A stretch of DNA of 64,000 nt, from contig CP092879.1 in NCBI GenBank assembly GCA_030710605.1, forward strand, positions 40,486,842-40,550,841, given 5' to 3'. The notes below the pieces were generated by a model, which did not search any database, had not been told where the DNA came from, and saw only the letters and a program-made list of their open reading frames with translations. Numbering within the stretch: the stretch's first letter is position 1; every line of letters begins with the position of its first letter. This DNA is from Cordylochernes scorpioides (Eukaryota > Arthropoda > Arachnida > Pseudoscorpiones > Chernetidae). A program made the translations under genes and the position numbers. This document shows positions 41,526-52,254 of this stretch, in pieces.

Positions 41526-43165
41526 TTTATCAAATAAAAATAGAATACCACACACATTACTAGTAGATAGGTTTACATGGTGTTTTAAAGAAACGTATTT
41601 GACTGTATACAATATTTCGAAAACCCCAGCGCTTTCCTTTATGACAAATTAATTTATATTTTAATTTGTTTATAAAGTTATTCCTATATTTATATATATA
41701 TTTATTATGTTATTAATCATAAAATAAGATTGTCGTTAATATTCGTGTTTTTTTTTAAAACGTTGTTTTCTTATTACTTGACGAATAATATTATTACGGC
41801 GAATACATAATAATACATGCTACAATTACTTTATACATAATACAAAGACATTATACATAACGGCGAATAATATTGGTATTTCAATTATTTGCAAGTGTTT
41901 ACGAACCTTTGGGACAACCCCTTGTATATATCATATATTAAAATAAAAACTTGATGAATAGAAGCGCTTTGCTTTTCGAAAGGGCATAAACCTTTTAGCG
42001 TAAAAAAATTAGATAAAAAATAAGGATATATGCTAGTAATATAGTGTAAGTATGGATAATTTAATATTTCTATAGAGCATGCGAACACTATATTTACATA
42101 TGTTGTAATATTGTTTTTTTACAATTTTCGTTTTGGTCGCGCCGAAATGGTAAGCTTTAAACGCTAGTGCATGAATTTTGCTTTCGAATAGAACATTAAA
42201 TTTTATTCTTCTCTGCATTATATATACATGAACAGAATATTTTATCTTATTTATTGTGCGTTCCTTTACAATATTTACGCTGTTTGGTTACAAGACTATC
42301 GCTACAACAACGGTCCAATGTGTAGGTAGGTTAATAAAGTACCAGCCACAACTTACAATTCCAAGGAGCTCCTACATACGACCCCCAGTATTTCATGATT
42401 TTGCCCGTCATACTTTATTAGATGCCAAGATAAACGGGGTGTACTTACCTTCTTGTGTTACTGCCAATACTGGTTCCTCGCAGAATTTATGGTGGAGATA
42501 CTATACAATCTATTTCTATATCTTTTTGCTGAGGTATATATGAATTTGTTACGGAATATCTAATATCAATTGAAAATGTAACTGTGAGTGTTTTTTTATT
42601 ATGAATTCTAACGATAATTTGATAAAATTCGTTAATGGATTATCAGAAATTGAGATGAACCCATAGTCGGTATTCCATTTCATATTAATGATAAGCGAGT
42701 AAAAAACGATTGTTCATGAAATAACGTTCATTTTCGCAATTAAAATATACTCATTAATATATATTTAATTGTGTGTGGGATTTTATTTTTTGTAAATCTC
42801 TCTCTTTGACTTACAATATAACTAAAAACATAAAAAGCTGAGGAACAGAAAAATATTAGATTTTTCTTATTGGATTGAAACATGATAGATATTGATTATT
42901 AAAATATAAAAATATGATTATTGCAAATTTTAGCGATAGATTGTTTTCAAATAGGTGTTATATACTACATCAAAATTTCTATAAAACACATCGTAAAATT
43001 TGAAACTATGCGAGCGAGCGTCTTTCGAAAAGATGACCTATTAGTTTGTTCTGAACTTTCTCTTTATTTATATTATGTGGAAGATCACCACTTTAAAAAT
43101 GATCATTTTGATGTTCTTACCTTAACCTCTACACAAACTGTATAGACATGTATATACGGAATGAG
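41526..43165. other. AT-rich intergenic, no gene seen
   Basis: A GTAAGTAC splice-donor-like sequence on the minus strand near 42,440 has no open exon in front of it. Plus-strand 42,256-42,543 (95 codons) is the longest frame; I recognise nothing in it. Otherwise AT-rich. Confidence 0.45.
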
Positions 43166-43265
43166 NNNNNNNNNNNNNNNNNNNNNNNNNNNNNNNNNNN
43201 NNNNNNNNNNNNNNNNNNNNNNNNNNNNNNNNNNNNNNNNNNNNNNNNNNNNNNNNNNNNNNNNN
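43166..43265. other. Assembly gap, 100 N
   Basis: Exactly 100 unknown bases. The SINE at the right edge is cut by it. Confidence 0.95.
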
Positions 43266-43440
43266 TGCACGATAGTGTCGATTCCCGATAGTCATGAACC
43301 GGGATTGAATCCCGCGTTAACATTTTATTTAATAGGTGAATAACCTTCACATATTATTCATTGTTGCAAATATCATAAACTAGGTTGCTCTTTTTGAGCG
43401 GTATAAAGTGATTTTGGAACAACCGGAATATTCAAAGCGT
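43266..43440 (+). repeat. tRNA-derived SINE fragment
   Basis: ATGAACCGGGATTGAATCCCGCG (B-box region 43,297-43,318) followed by a body ending GGTTGCTCTTTTTGAGCGGT...TTTTGGAAC. Inverse of the arrangement at 39,045-39,210. The A-box part is lost in the gap. Confidence 0.45.
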
Positions 43441-43486
43441 TGATTTGTGAAAAATCATTTTATATAAGAGTTTTTAAGTATTATAA

Positions 43487-44280
43487 TCTATATATATATA
43501 AAAATGAATGTCTCTCTGTGTGTGTGTGTCCTCTATGGATTCAAAAACCATACATCCAATCGCCGTGAAATTTTGGGATATTATTAGGTGTATCCCCGGA
43601 AAGGTTTACGAAAAATAATATCTTGAATATCTTTAATATCCTTAGAGTTATTTGCAGATTTGTAACTTTAACTCGCAAGCAGCGCCACCATTGAGACAGA
43701 GATAGGCTTAGGTTTGCTGCTCCTGATGACCTTGGGTCTGCCCCACCCCGTGAGAGAATGGATTCGCCCGGCCGCCGGCCGCCCACCGACCAATCAGGGC
43801 AGAGTTGGTGACACAGCTATGCCAAGTAGACAAGAAAAAAAGCCTCGCGGGAGCTTGCCCAAGATGACCTCCGGGAACTTCGTCCATCTTCCATAAACGA
43901 CCATGAATTTATTCAACCTTATCGAGTATTTTTCAAGGGACCGGGAAAAAATGTTCACTAGATAAAACGATTATTTTGTAATGTAGAAAATTAGGAAAGA
44001 CAAAATTCAGAATGACACGGCACACAGGGACCGGGAAAAAATGATCACTTTATCAGTTTCAAATTATCAAAATATATCTATTTATTTTTATAAGTTTATA
44101 GAGAATTGTTTTAACAAATGTTCGTTAGACAGACCTTTACTCGGGTACCGATTAATATTGATTTTATTCAACTTATCGAGTATTTTTCAAGGGACCGGGA
44201 AAAAATGTACTTTATCGAGAGATTCGTTAGACAAACCTTTACTCGGGTAAAACACGGGCGAAGCCGGGTACATCCGCTAG
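43487..44280 (+). mobile_element. Nonautonomous Helitron, chimeric
   Basis: Begins TCTATATATATATAAAAATG after an A and ends CTAG before a T; the terminal hairpin CACGGGCGAAGCCGGGT precedes the CTAG. The 5-prime part up to about 43,893 matches the GC-rich Helitron at 13,977-14,475. From about 43,897 it matches the 3-prime part of the Helitron at 40,829. It therefore looks like a fusion of two subfamilies. The segment from 43,896 onward is duplicated at 59,188. Confidence 0.7.
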
Positions 44281-44791
44281 TTGTAAAAAAAAATAATTTG
44301 AATATCTTATATATACAAAGTTCATGTAAATGTGTGTGTGTGTGTGCGTTACTTTACTATTCCTAAATTTGGAAGGCTTTCAAACCTCGAGTTCCTAAAC
44401 ACGCCAATCCTTATTGTGGGAACCACAAGGTGGCAGGAGATATACAACTCTTGTTGTTGTTGTTGTCGTAACAATGAAGAGCCTCAGATGTCCCCATGCA
44501 TCTCTATCACAGAAGCAGCAATGTTCACTATCTTGAGTTTGTAAAGCTGCTGCTCTGGGTCCACGTCAATTTTCTGCAAGGCTGCAGCCATTGCTGGGCA
44601 TGAGAATATGTGAGTAGGTATTAGTTTCACACCAGGACAGTAATTTATACGTATCAAATATTCATATATAGGAGTTCGCAGAATATATTAAACTCTTCAA
44701 AGATAAGAAATACGCACATACACAAACAAGAGAAGAATATATACATAGATTTCAGAAATATATCAGAAAACATATGGCGTGTCATTATATA
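43896..44791 (+). repeat. Duplication copy A, left part
   Basis: Aligns nearly base for base to 59,188-60,082, differing mainly in simple repeats (longer TG run near 44,332; one GTT fewer near 44,450) and scattered substitutions. It contains the Helitron 3-prime end and an I-type retrotransposon tail. It stops at the TA where the 7.86-kb insert begins. Confidence 0.9.
44440..44640 (-). mobile_element. I-type non-LTR retrotransposon 3-prime tail fragment
   Basis: On the minus strand it encodes the end of an ORF2-type protein (PAMAAALQKIDVDPEQQLY, with an upstream C..(P)GV.L.PTH..SC zinc-like cluster) and finishes in (CAA)n, the kind of short-repeat tail typical of I-clade elements. A related, longer copy is at 45,343-46,145. 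A duplicate of this fragment is at 59,730-59,930. Confidence 0.55.
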
Positions 44792-45190
44792 CAGGGTGAT
44801 CCAAAAGTCCCGCACTATTTTAAAAATTAATAACTCCGCGAATATTTGCGCTAGAGCAATGCGGTAAACACCATTGTGTTCGGGATGCAATGGGATTTTT
44901 TATTGCAAATAATGAAAAATTCGAAATTGATTTTAGTTATAATTTTATTCGCCAGATGGCGCTCTACCAGAATCAGAGATTCAGCGGCCAAATTGTTTGA
45001 TAAATTGAAAAATATAACTGATCGACACGTATTTTTCCTTTTTGAATACCAGGAAAGAACCCTAATAATTTCAAATAACAAATTAATAAAACACCACTTC
45101 GCCAAAAGTATGAAGAATTGGTTAACGATTTTCAAATACAATCAGAGATATGTAAAATAGGTAAATGCAAATTAAAACATGTAGCAAAAA
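44792..45190 (+). repeat. Left terminal inverted repeat of the 7.86-kb insert
   Basis: 399 bp, inverse of 52,255-52,653. It carries a 94-96-codon frame on each strand (44,851-45,141 minus) which is preserved in the other arm (52,303-52,593 plus) but resembles no known protein. The match ends at GTAGCAAAAA on the inner side. Confidence 0.85.
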
Positions 45191-45342
45191 GAAAATCGAT
45201 ATTTTAGATACGGTTTGTTTCCGAAGATAATAAATTTCTAATATTTTTAATTCAACTCTCACTCAGTATCGATTATATTTATTTTAATTCATTTGAAAAA
45301 TATGTATCTATCTCTGATAATTTATTTTACTCTGGAATGCCG

Positions 45343-46145
45343 TTGTTGTTGTCGTGTCCAATAAAGAGCCTCAGATGTATCCATGCATCTCCATCAAAGC
45401 AGCAGCAATGTCCACTATCTTGGGTGTGTAAAGCTGCTGCTCTGGGTCTATGTCAATTTTCTGCAAGGCTGCGGCCATTGCTGGCTATGAGAATATGTGG
45501 GTAGGTGTTAGATCCACACCAGGACAGTTGTTGCATGTCCTATAGGTTCTTGTGCCATCTGGATGTATTGTCATTCCTTTATAGTGTTTTGTTCTAAGTC
45601 TTGTTATAGTTTTTGTCATTTTTCTCTCAGAGTTTATTTCGCATTTTGATCTTTTCTTATTTTTTGTTTAATTATCTTGTATTTTGACAAAGAATCAGCG
45701 TCAAATAATGGAATTTGTTCTTTACTTTGGCTCAACTTTCTGGCTTCCTTTGCCAATTCAAATGCCATTTCATTACCCCCGATCCCAGCATGGGCAGGGA
45801 TCCAATGTAGAATGCAGTTATTCTCCAATGGTTCCAATTGGGTAAGTAACGAGTGTATTTTCTGTGTGATTTTAGTATTGCCCTTCTGAATTGCTTCTAG
45901 AGCGGATATGGAGTCGCTGTATATTAAAAAAAAAATCCTTCTGCTTGATGCAGGGATGGATGGTTAAGGCATACATCAAGGGCTTTACAGATAGCTGTCA
46001 GTTCACAAGTGAAGTTTGACGAAATCTGTCCTGCTCCTTCTTTGATTTTGATGTTTGTTTCATCTTGCAGTATTATGTTAATTCCGGCCCCTCCATTACT
46101 CAGGGTAAGGTCTGAAGATCCATCTGTATATGCTGTTAAAGGGGT
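45343..46145 (-). mobile_element. I-type retrotransposon fragment: RNase H and C-terminal tail
   Basis: Minus-strand reading from 46,145 down: RNase H entry (YTDGSSDLTLSNGGAG), the middle Glu segment (SSNFTCELTAICKALDVC), then HWIPAHAGIGGNEMAFELAK in the frame 45,837-45,634, then the zinc-like tail (CNNCPGVDLTPTHIFS, with a stop) and PAMAAALQKIDIDPEQQLY. It ends at 45,343 in a short ACAACAACGG run. Frameshifts occur near 45,930 (A-run) and between the RNase H and tail. It is 5-prime truncated and dead. Confidence 0.7.
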
Positions 46146-46256
46146 TACCTAGCATTTTTAATCAAGAATTTGTACTATGAGGACATAGCCATTAATATTC
46201 CAAACACATTAGACCTCAAAGACCAAGGTATCAAAGTCAACAGCCATCAACATATA

Positions 46257-47557
46257 CAGGGTGTACCAGGTAAATTGGGACTAACTTTGACAGTCCATAA
46301 AACAAAAACTACTTGAGATTAAAAACTTGTTTTTTTTTCATTACGTAGCCATATTCATGTAAAATGCAACAGTACATGTGTGCGCAGTGTAGTGATGAAG
46401 AGTAACCGAGAATTTGAAAATCGAGCTGCCATCATCGTTGCTCTACGCGCCGGAAGGAGCCCCAAAGAGATAGTGGATTTTCTTTAGTTGCCCAAAACCA
46501 CTATTTATCGTGTCAAGAAGCAGTTTGATGAGGCCGACAGTAACAAAGAGGGGATAGCTACAAGGAAAAAGCACTCGCGTCGATCGGACAGGGTAAGAGG
46601 CGAAGAATTTGTCAAAAATGTCAAGGAGAAGATTGATGGAAACCCTGGGAAGAGCATGAGGGACATAGCCAAGGAAATGGACGTTGGCTCTATGACAATT
46701 ATCAGAACTATCCATGAGGACCTTGGTCTCAAGTCTTATGCCCTTCGGAAAGGTCAGTTGCTGACTGAGAATATGAAGAATAACAGAAAAGGAAAGGCTG
46801 CTGCCCTCCTCAACAACCTGAAACACGACTCTTTTGGCATGCTAAGGTTCTTCTCTGACGAAAAGAACTTTGACGTGGACCAAAAGGTAAATCCCAGGAA
46901 TGATCACTGGATCTGTAAAGACCCCTCAGAGATACCTGTCGTGATGCACACGAAATTTCCTGCCTCCGTAATGGTCCTTGGCGTTATCAGCAGTGAAGGT
47001 GATGTCATGCCTCCCCATTTCTTTGAGAAGGGCCTTAGGATGAACTCTGACACCTACATCAATGTTCTGGAGACCGTTGTGAAGCCTTGGATGGACATGG
47101 TGGCCGCAGGAAGGAAGTATGTCTTCCAACAGGACTCAGCTCCAGCCCATAAGGCAAAAAAGACACAATCGTGGCTGACACTTAACGTCCCTAGTCACTG
47201 GGGTCCTGATATTTGGCCCCCTAATTCTCCAGATTGCAATCCCCTCGACTACTATGTATGGGGCGTTGTTGAGAGAGATGTCAACAAAGCTCCTCATACC
47301 ACCATCCAGTCTGTCAAGAAAGCAGTTCACACGGTGATGACCCAAATGGATAAGGTCATCGTCGCCAAGGCATGTGCTTCATTCCGCACTCGCCTCGAGA
47401 CTGTTGTAGCTAATAATGGAAACTACATTGAATAAATAAAACCTATATCCTTTTATCTACTACTGTGTCAAATTTCATTCGGATATTTTAATTTTTACTT
47501 GCAAAAAATCAGTTAAAATACCATTGTTGAAATTCCCAATTTACCTGGTACACCCTG
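46257..47557 (+). mobile_element. DD37D (maT-like) transposon, copy 2
   Basis: 1301 bp from CAGGGTGTACCAGGTAAATT to GGTACACCCTG, TA on both sides, inserted in the endonuclease region of a retrotransposon. Both inverted repeats are intact, so it could in principle be moved by the enzyme of copy 1 even though its own gene is broken. Confidence 0.93.
46395..47435 (+). pseudogene. DD37D transposase with premature stop
   Basis: Same protein as 36,427-37,464 with about six substitutions, but codon 31 is TAG (46,485-46,487) where copy 1 has AAG (Lys). The original start ATG is AAG here; a new in-frame ATG lies one codon upstream (MKSNREF). After the stop, 315 codons remain open from an ATP-independent Met at 46,488, keeping all three catalytic Asp (FFSDEKNF, QQDSAPAHK, NPLDYYVWG) but losing most of the first DNA-binding helix-turn-helix. 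Confidence 0.9.
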
Positions 47558-47885
47558 TACAATATGTATCACCTTCTAAACAATACATTTATTGACGATG
47601 GAACAATGGCTCAATTTCTTACAGACAACACTATTATTGTAGGTGACCTTAATGTCAAACATCAACCATGAGGATGTTCCACGCCAAACCCAAGAGGCAA
47701 AATACTATCAAACATATTTGACGACAATGCCTTCATTTGCTTTAATGATGGGAATCCTACCCATCATTCCTACAAGCTATAATACTGCACAAGCCCTTGA
47801 TATAAATTTTTACTATCCTGACATTTTCCACAAATGCAAATAGCAAATATTAAAAAGTTTTGGAAGTGATCATTTGCCTAATTTG

Positions 47886-48030
47886 ATAGAAATTAGCACC
47901 AAGACCAAAACTAGCTCAATTAAGAAAAATTCTGGAACTTCAAAAAGGCTATTATCATATTAGCCTTTTTGAAGTTCCAGAAATTTTCTTAATTGAGCTA
48001 GTTTTGGTCTTGGTGCTAATTTCTATCTTT
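47886..48030. repeat. Inverted duplication inside the retrotransposon
   Basis: GATAGAAATTAGCACCAAGA... and its inverse ...TCTTGGTGCTAATTTCTATC are two arms of about 66 bp separated by about 11 bp. The reading frame of the retrotransposon is duplicated backwards here, a typical fold-back repair or template-switch scar. Confidence 0.75.
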
Positions 48031-48204
48031 CGAAAACACCATTATTGAAGCAGCCAAAGTTTCAATACCAAGAGGTAATATTAAGAAATAATTTCCAAAT
48101 TATACACACCAGGCAAAAAAATTCAAACACTTATAACTAAAAGAAATGAACTACAAAAAAAGTGCACCCAAAACCAAACAAATTGTAGAACTGAACTGAA
48201 CATT

Positions 48205-49010
48205 GTGATTGCAAAAATAAAAAGATTATACGTAAATGTGAAAAGGGAAAAATGGAAACAAACCTGTGAAAACCTGAACCCAAGAAACCCAAATACAAAA
48301 CTTTGGAATTTGGCAAAACAAATTGACAGAGTCCAGCCACAAACTGAAAACACAAATATGATTAAGAATACAGATGGTACACCAGCAACTAATGACAAAA
48401 TTGCTGCCAATCTTTTAGGTAATTTATATCAAATAAGTAGTAAAATCAAGGTTGAAAAAAGGCCCGAAAGATTATTAATGACTGTAAAAATGTCACCAGC
48501 ACTCATATTATTTTCCATGAAAAAAATCAATATGAAAGAGCTAGCTTATGCATTAGAAAACACTGACCTAAACAAGACTCCTGGGCCACATGGAATCCAT
48601 GGCCGAATGATATCAAACTTGGGCAAAATTGGCAAAGAAAGACTTCTTAATATTTTCAATAACTCCTGGAAAACTGGAAAATTGCCTCAAGACTGTAAAA
48701 ATGCAACAATAATTCCCATTAAAAACTTGACAAATCTGCTGATGACCCAAAAAACTACCGACCTATCTCCCTCACAAATATTTGCTGCAAATTTATGGAA
48801 AAAAATTATACTCAGACGACTCACCTACCACCCCGACACAAGAAATCTCTTTCCAGAAGAACAATATGGATTTAGGAAAGGACATGGGACAATAGATCAA
48901 CTCTTATTTTTCACACAAAAGGTAAAAGATGCACAAAACAAAAAACCAACTAACCACATCATAGCTGCTTTTTAGACCTTACACAAACTTTTGATAAGGT
49001 ATGGAAAAAC
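48205..49010 (+). pseudogene. Non-LTR reverse transcriptase fragment
   Basis: A 256-codon frame with LNKTPGPHGIHGRMI (family usually PGPDG), KTGKLPQDCKNATIIPI, and EEQYGFRKGHGTIDQLL, all landmarks of the fingers/palm of non-LTR RT. Between about 48,725 and 48,800 the expected YRPISL segment is in another frame, so two compensating indels are present. The frame stops at 48,975 while FLDLTQTFDKVW (palm motif A region) continues in the next frame to 49,005. The catalytic FADD-type motif is missing: sequence jumps to a (GTT)n run. Confidence 0.8.
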
Positions 49011-49455
49011 ATGTTGTTGTTGTTGTTGTATACCCTTACATGTTATCATTGAAGGCAATGAAGCTGCTGGTGCGCTAGCGAAAAAAGGCACAAAAGAACC
49101 CTTGCTACAGAAAAATAAACTTACTTTTAAAGAAATAGAAACAGTAGCCAAAATAAACAAGAACTGGAGGATCCCACCTAAGCACAGTTGGTATACCCTA
49201 GAAGCAGATGGCCACCCAGACCTTTCGGTCCACAAGCCGGCATGCGAAGCATGCCCTTCGCTGCTATTCTATTCAACTCATAAGCCAAGTAACGGTATCC
49301 AAGCTAGTGCTTGGACATTGTACCTGGAAACACCACCTCCCAGACAACGTGTCTGGAAGGATTTCTATACCGGTGGCCTTTAATCACAGCAAAATAGGAA
49401 ACTATCTACTGTGTCCAGCAGAGACCGCGGGGAGGCGGCCCCCGGTCGACTCTGT

Positions 49456-49838
49456 TCACTCACAGCTGAGGAAAAGCTCAGCTGCCACGTCGTGGGCTAT
49501 CCCAAGAAGCTTGCTGTGGTTTCTCAGCAGCTCACTCTCGATCACGCCCCTCGCCCTCCTTCTCTCTTCCTGCACACCCACTACCCTTGGACAATCCAAG
49601 ACGTAGTGGCGTGCATTCACATCCCTTTCTCCATAGACGCAATCAGGGTTTCTCTTAATTTTAAATCTGTGGAGACTTGGGGAAGAGCCCATGTCCCGAA
49701 CTACCCTAATGAGTTTGTGGGAGATTACCTTACAGAGGTACTTGGGTGTTGTTACCCCATTGAATACCTCTCTCCCCTTCAGACTGTTCCTCCATCTGTC
49801 CAACCATAAGTCCTGGACGTGCCCCCTGATCCTCCTAT
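49456..49838 (-). pseudogene. R1-type C-terminal zinc region
   Basis: Continuation of the retrotransposon ORF on the far side of the mariner: RRIRGHVQDLWLDRWRNS, then CVYGERDVNARHYVLDCPRVVG, a C-H-C cluster usual after RNase H in this group. The open frame appears to extend to 49,941 but the part beyond 49,838 is mariner sequence. Confidence 0.7.
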
Positions 49839-49839
49839 A

Positions 49840-51146
49840 CGAGGTGTGTTCAATAAGTATCGCGTCTTTTGAATTTTCGCGGGTTACGTATATTCGAATT
49901 CGACCTTTTTTTCGCTTTATGTTGTTACTCATGTCTCTCACTTATACCGACAAGCTCGGCCATTTTGAATGTTCACTTAATTGTTGACAGCTGCTTTGCT
50001 TGCAGGTGTTTTGGATCGTCTTCGATTTTTACCTATTAAAAAAAAATGGATCAAAGAACCTGTATCAAATTTTGTGTGAAAAACGAAATTAAGTGCGCGG
50101 ATTGCATTCCGAATGTTGACTGTGGCATACGGAGAAGCTACCTTGGACCGAAGCAACGTTTATCGGTGGTACAAAATGTTCTCAGAAGGTCGAGAAGATG
50201 TGATCGACGAAGAGCGTGCCGGACGCCGAGCACTTCAACAACAGACGAAAAAATTAATGAAGTGGAGAAAATGATATTGGCCAATCGTCGAATCACCGTT
50301 AGAGAAGTTGCTGAGGACCTAAACATATCGAATGGCTAGTGCCATTCGATTTTTATCAATGATTTGGGCATGAGACGAGTCGCTGCGAAATCCGTACCAA
50401 AATTGCTCAATTGCGACCAAAAACAGCATCGCATGAACATTGCTAATGAGATGTTGGACTCTGTCCGCGACGACCCAAATTTGCTCCAGAAGGTCATAAC
50501 TGGTGACGAAGCGTGGGTTTATGGTTATGACGTGGAAACCAAAGCTCAATCATCTCAATGGAAGCTGCCGCACGAACCAAGACCGAAAAAAGCGCGCCAA
50601 GTTCGGTCGAATGTGAAAGTTTTGCTGACAGTTTTCTTCGATTGCAGGGGCGTAGTGCATCATGAGTTCTTGCCACAGGGTAGAACGGTCAATAAGGAAT
50701 ATTACCTGCAAGTTATGCGCAATTTGCGCGAAGCAATCCGCCAGAAACGCCCGGATTTGTGGAAGAACAAAAATTGGCTTTTGCACCACGATAACGCCCC
50801 TGCTTTCACATCGTTGCGTGTGCGCGACTTTTTGGCCAAAAACAACACACTAATCAACACAGATCTGGCCCCCTGTGACTTTTTCTTGTTCCCTAAACTG
50901 AAGAGGCCCATGAAAGGACGACATTACGCTACGCTTGACGAGATAAAGACGGCATCGAAGGAGGAGCTGAAATTTTTTTTTTTTTTTTTATAATTTTTTG
51001 AAGTGCTTCGAAGATTGGAAAAACCGTTGGCACAAGTGTATAATATCTCATGGGATTACTTTGAAGGGGACAAAATAAGTATTCATGAATAAATAAATAA
51101 TTTTTGAAAAAACACAAAAGTCGCGATACTTTCTGAGCACACCTCG
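49840..51146 (+). mobile_element. Mariner (DD34D type) transposon nested in the R1 element
   Basis: 1307 bp; ends CGAGGTGTGTTCAATAAGTA and ATACTTTCTGAGCACACCTCG are inverted, flanked by TA. Inserted in the RNase H/zinc junction of the R1 fragment. Confidence 0.9.
50046..51092 (+). pseudogene. Mariner transposase pseudogene with shortened catalytic spacing
   Basis: ATG at 50,046 (MDQRTCIKFCVKNEIKCAD), natural stop at 51,090. Frameshifts follow codon 19, then near 50,225 and near 50,335, and a poly-T expansion (about 50,972-50,989) breaks the end. Catalytic parts: ITGDEAWVYGYD, LHHDNAPAF, and NTDLAPCDFFLFPKLK. Only 28 residues lie between the second and third Asp where mariners have 34: six residues before DLAP are missing, in frame. 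Non-functional. Confidence 0.85.
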
Positions 51147-51147
51147 T

Positions 51148-51919
51148 AAACTTCTTTCTTGGTCACTGGGGTCCTCAGTGATCTACCTCTAAAGCATCCT
51201 GTCTGCGAACTCATTACCTTCGATGAGGCTGTGTCTCCTAAACCAAGGGAGCTCCGGAGTCCGCGTCATCATCTTCAGCTCCTAGATTATTTGATGCGCG
51301 AGTTGCCCTTTCTCCAGATTGATGGCGACGAGGACAGACATACAATCTGAATAGAGGCAGTCCGGGCTGAAGTTCTTCTCGGCACACACTCTGAGAGCTA
51401 CCCTGATCGCAACCAGTTCGGCTGAAAAGACCAATTCGTCCACTCTGAGTGTTAATCTTTCTTGGAAGATCAGCTCTCCATTAGTGAATATCACTACCCC
51501 AGCTCCAGTATTGGTTCCAGACTTACTACCATCAGTGAAAACCTCCGTGCCAATCCCTGTCAGCCCTCCAGGACTCCAATTCCACTTTGGCAACCACTGC
51601 TGAGGCTTCCTTGGGTCCCTCTTCGATTCCAGGGCCCCCGCTTTAAGTCCCAGGGCATCTTCCCTGTTCTCCCAGATCTTCTGTCTGTGGTCTCCTCCTC
51701 TAGTTTCAATCCCAGGGGAATGAGCCCAGCGAGGACCAAAAAGGCCTCACTGCTGGTAGTGCGATATCCCCCTGTGATTCTGAGTGCCGCTGTCCTCTGC
51801 ACTCTCTCTAGATTTGCTGCCACCTTCTGATCCCTGTTTCGGCGCCACCAAGCCCCGGAAGCATATAGCAAGATTGACTCGACACAGGAGAGGCAGAGGT
51901 TCCTAAAAATAGTACCCAC
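51148..51919 (-). pseudogene. R1-type RT tail and RNase H domain
   Basis: RT tail: ESILLYASGAWW and LERVQRTAALRITGGYRTTS. RNase H: FTDGSKSGTNTGAGVVIF (first Asp), LVFSAELVAIRVAL (Glu), LYSDCMSVLVAI (second Asp), and HSLIEGNEFADR further on (expected His region). The two parts are in different frames that overlap at 51,560-51,593, and stops occur after the last motif, so it is dead. Confidence 0.75.
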
Positions 51920-51920
51920 G

Positions 51921-52254
51921 TTTTTAAACGCAAAAGGTCGATCTAAAAATGATTTTTATTTGAGGGGACACATTTTTAAAATTGTGTACAGTATAATAAA
52001 CAATGATAACATTTGACAAGCCCATAGGATATTTGGAATAAAGTACGACAAATATATTTTGTCACTCCCCTCTATATTTGATTTGTTGGATCATGACAAA
52101 TATCCAGTTAAATAGTCAAGGGTCGCCAATCAGTCAAGAAACTACACATTTCTTATAGCAAGAAATCCTATTAATAGTGCCATCATAATTTTTGGTACTA
52201 TATTAACATTTCAAAAAGTCGTGTATTGATATCAGCAGTGGTTTTCAAAAATAT
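51921..52254. other. Unrecognised spacer in the 7.86-kb insert
   Basis: AT-rich, no long frame, no repeat recognised. Together with 45,191-45,342 these are the only parts of the insert that could descend from the original interior of the long-TIR element. Confidence 0.4.

Larger units (their letters stand above)
46146..49405 (+). mobile_element. I/Jockey-type retrotransposon remnant: endonuclease, RT, RNase H fragments
   Basis: Plus-strand order: endonuclease piece (46,150-46,255; continues 47,560-47,840 with IIVGDLNVKHQPWGC and NAFICFNDGNPTHHS), a rearranged part with an inverted duplication, an RT piece (48,205-49,010), then an RNase H end (49,040-49,405) with EGNEAAGALAKKGT. A DD37D transposon splits the endonuclease; reading continues on both sides of it once the insert and one TA are set aside. 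Multiple frameshifts. Opposite in orientation to its neighbours on both sides. Confidence 0.75.
49408..51920 (-). mobile_element. R1-type non-LTR retrotransposon 3-prime half, split by a mariner
   Basis: Minus-strand order: RT C-terminal region (51,919-51,560; LERVQRTAALRITGGYRTTS), RNase H (51,593-51,150), then, beyond the mariner (49,840-51,146), the C-terminal zinc region (49,838-49,456; CVYGERDVNARHYVLDC). The R1-like wording of the RT tail and the order RT-RNase H-zinc support the call. Tail-to-tail with the plus-strand remnant ending near 49,405. Confidence 0.75.

Noticed and set aside
42256-42543. 95-codon ORF and a minus-strand GTAAGTAC donor-like site as a host exon
   Set aside because: No frame is open through to the donor with a plausible acceptor, and no protein similarity is recognised.
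44851-45141. ORF conserved between both arms of the 7.86-kb insert as a gene
   Set aside because: Conservation is explained by the inverted repeat; the peptide resembles no known protein and both strands are open.
48205-48975. Functional reverse transcriptase gene
   Set aside because: Compensating frameshifts, a missing catalytic motif and a stop before motif A show it is a remnant.
49208-49809. 132-codon plus-strand ORFs
   Set aside because: Mostly antisense to the R1-type zinc region, crossing the junction between two retrotransposon fragments.
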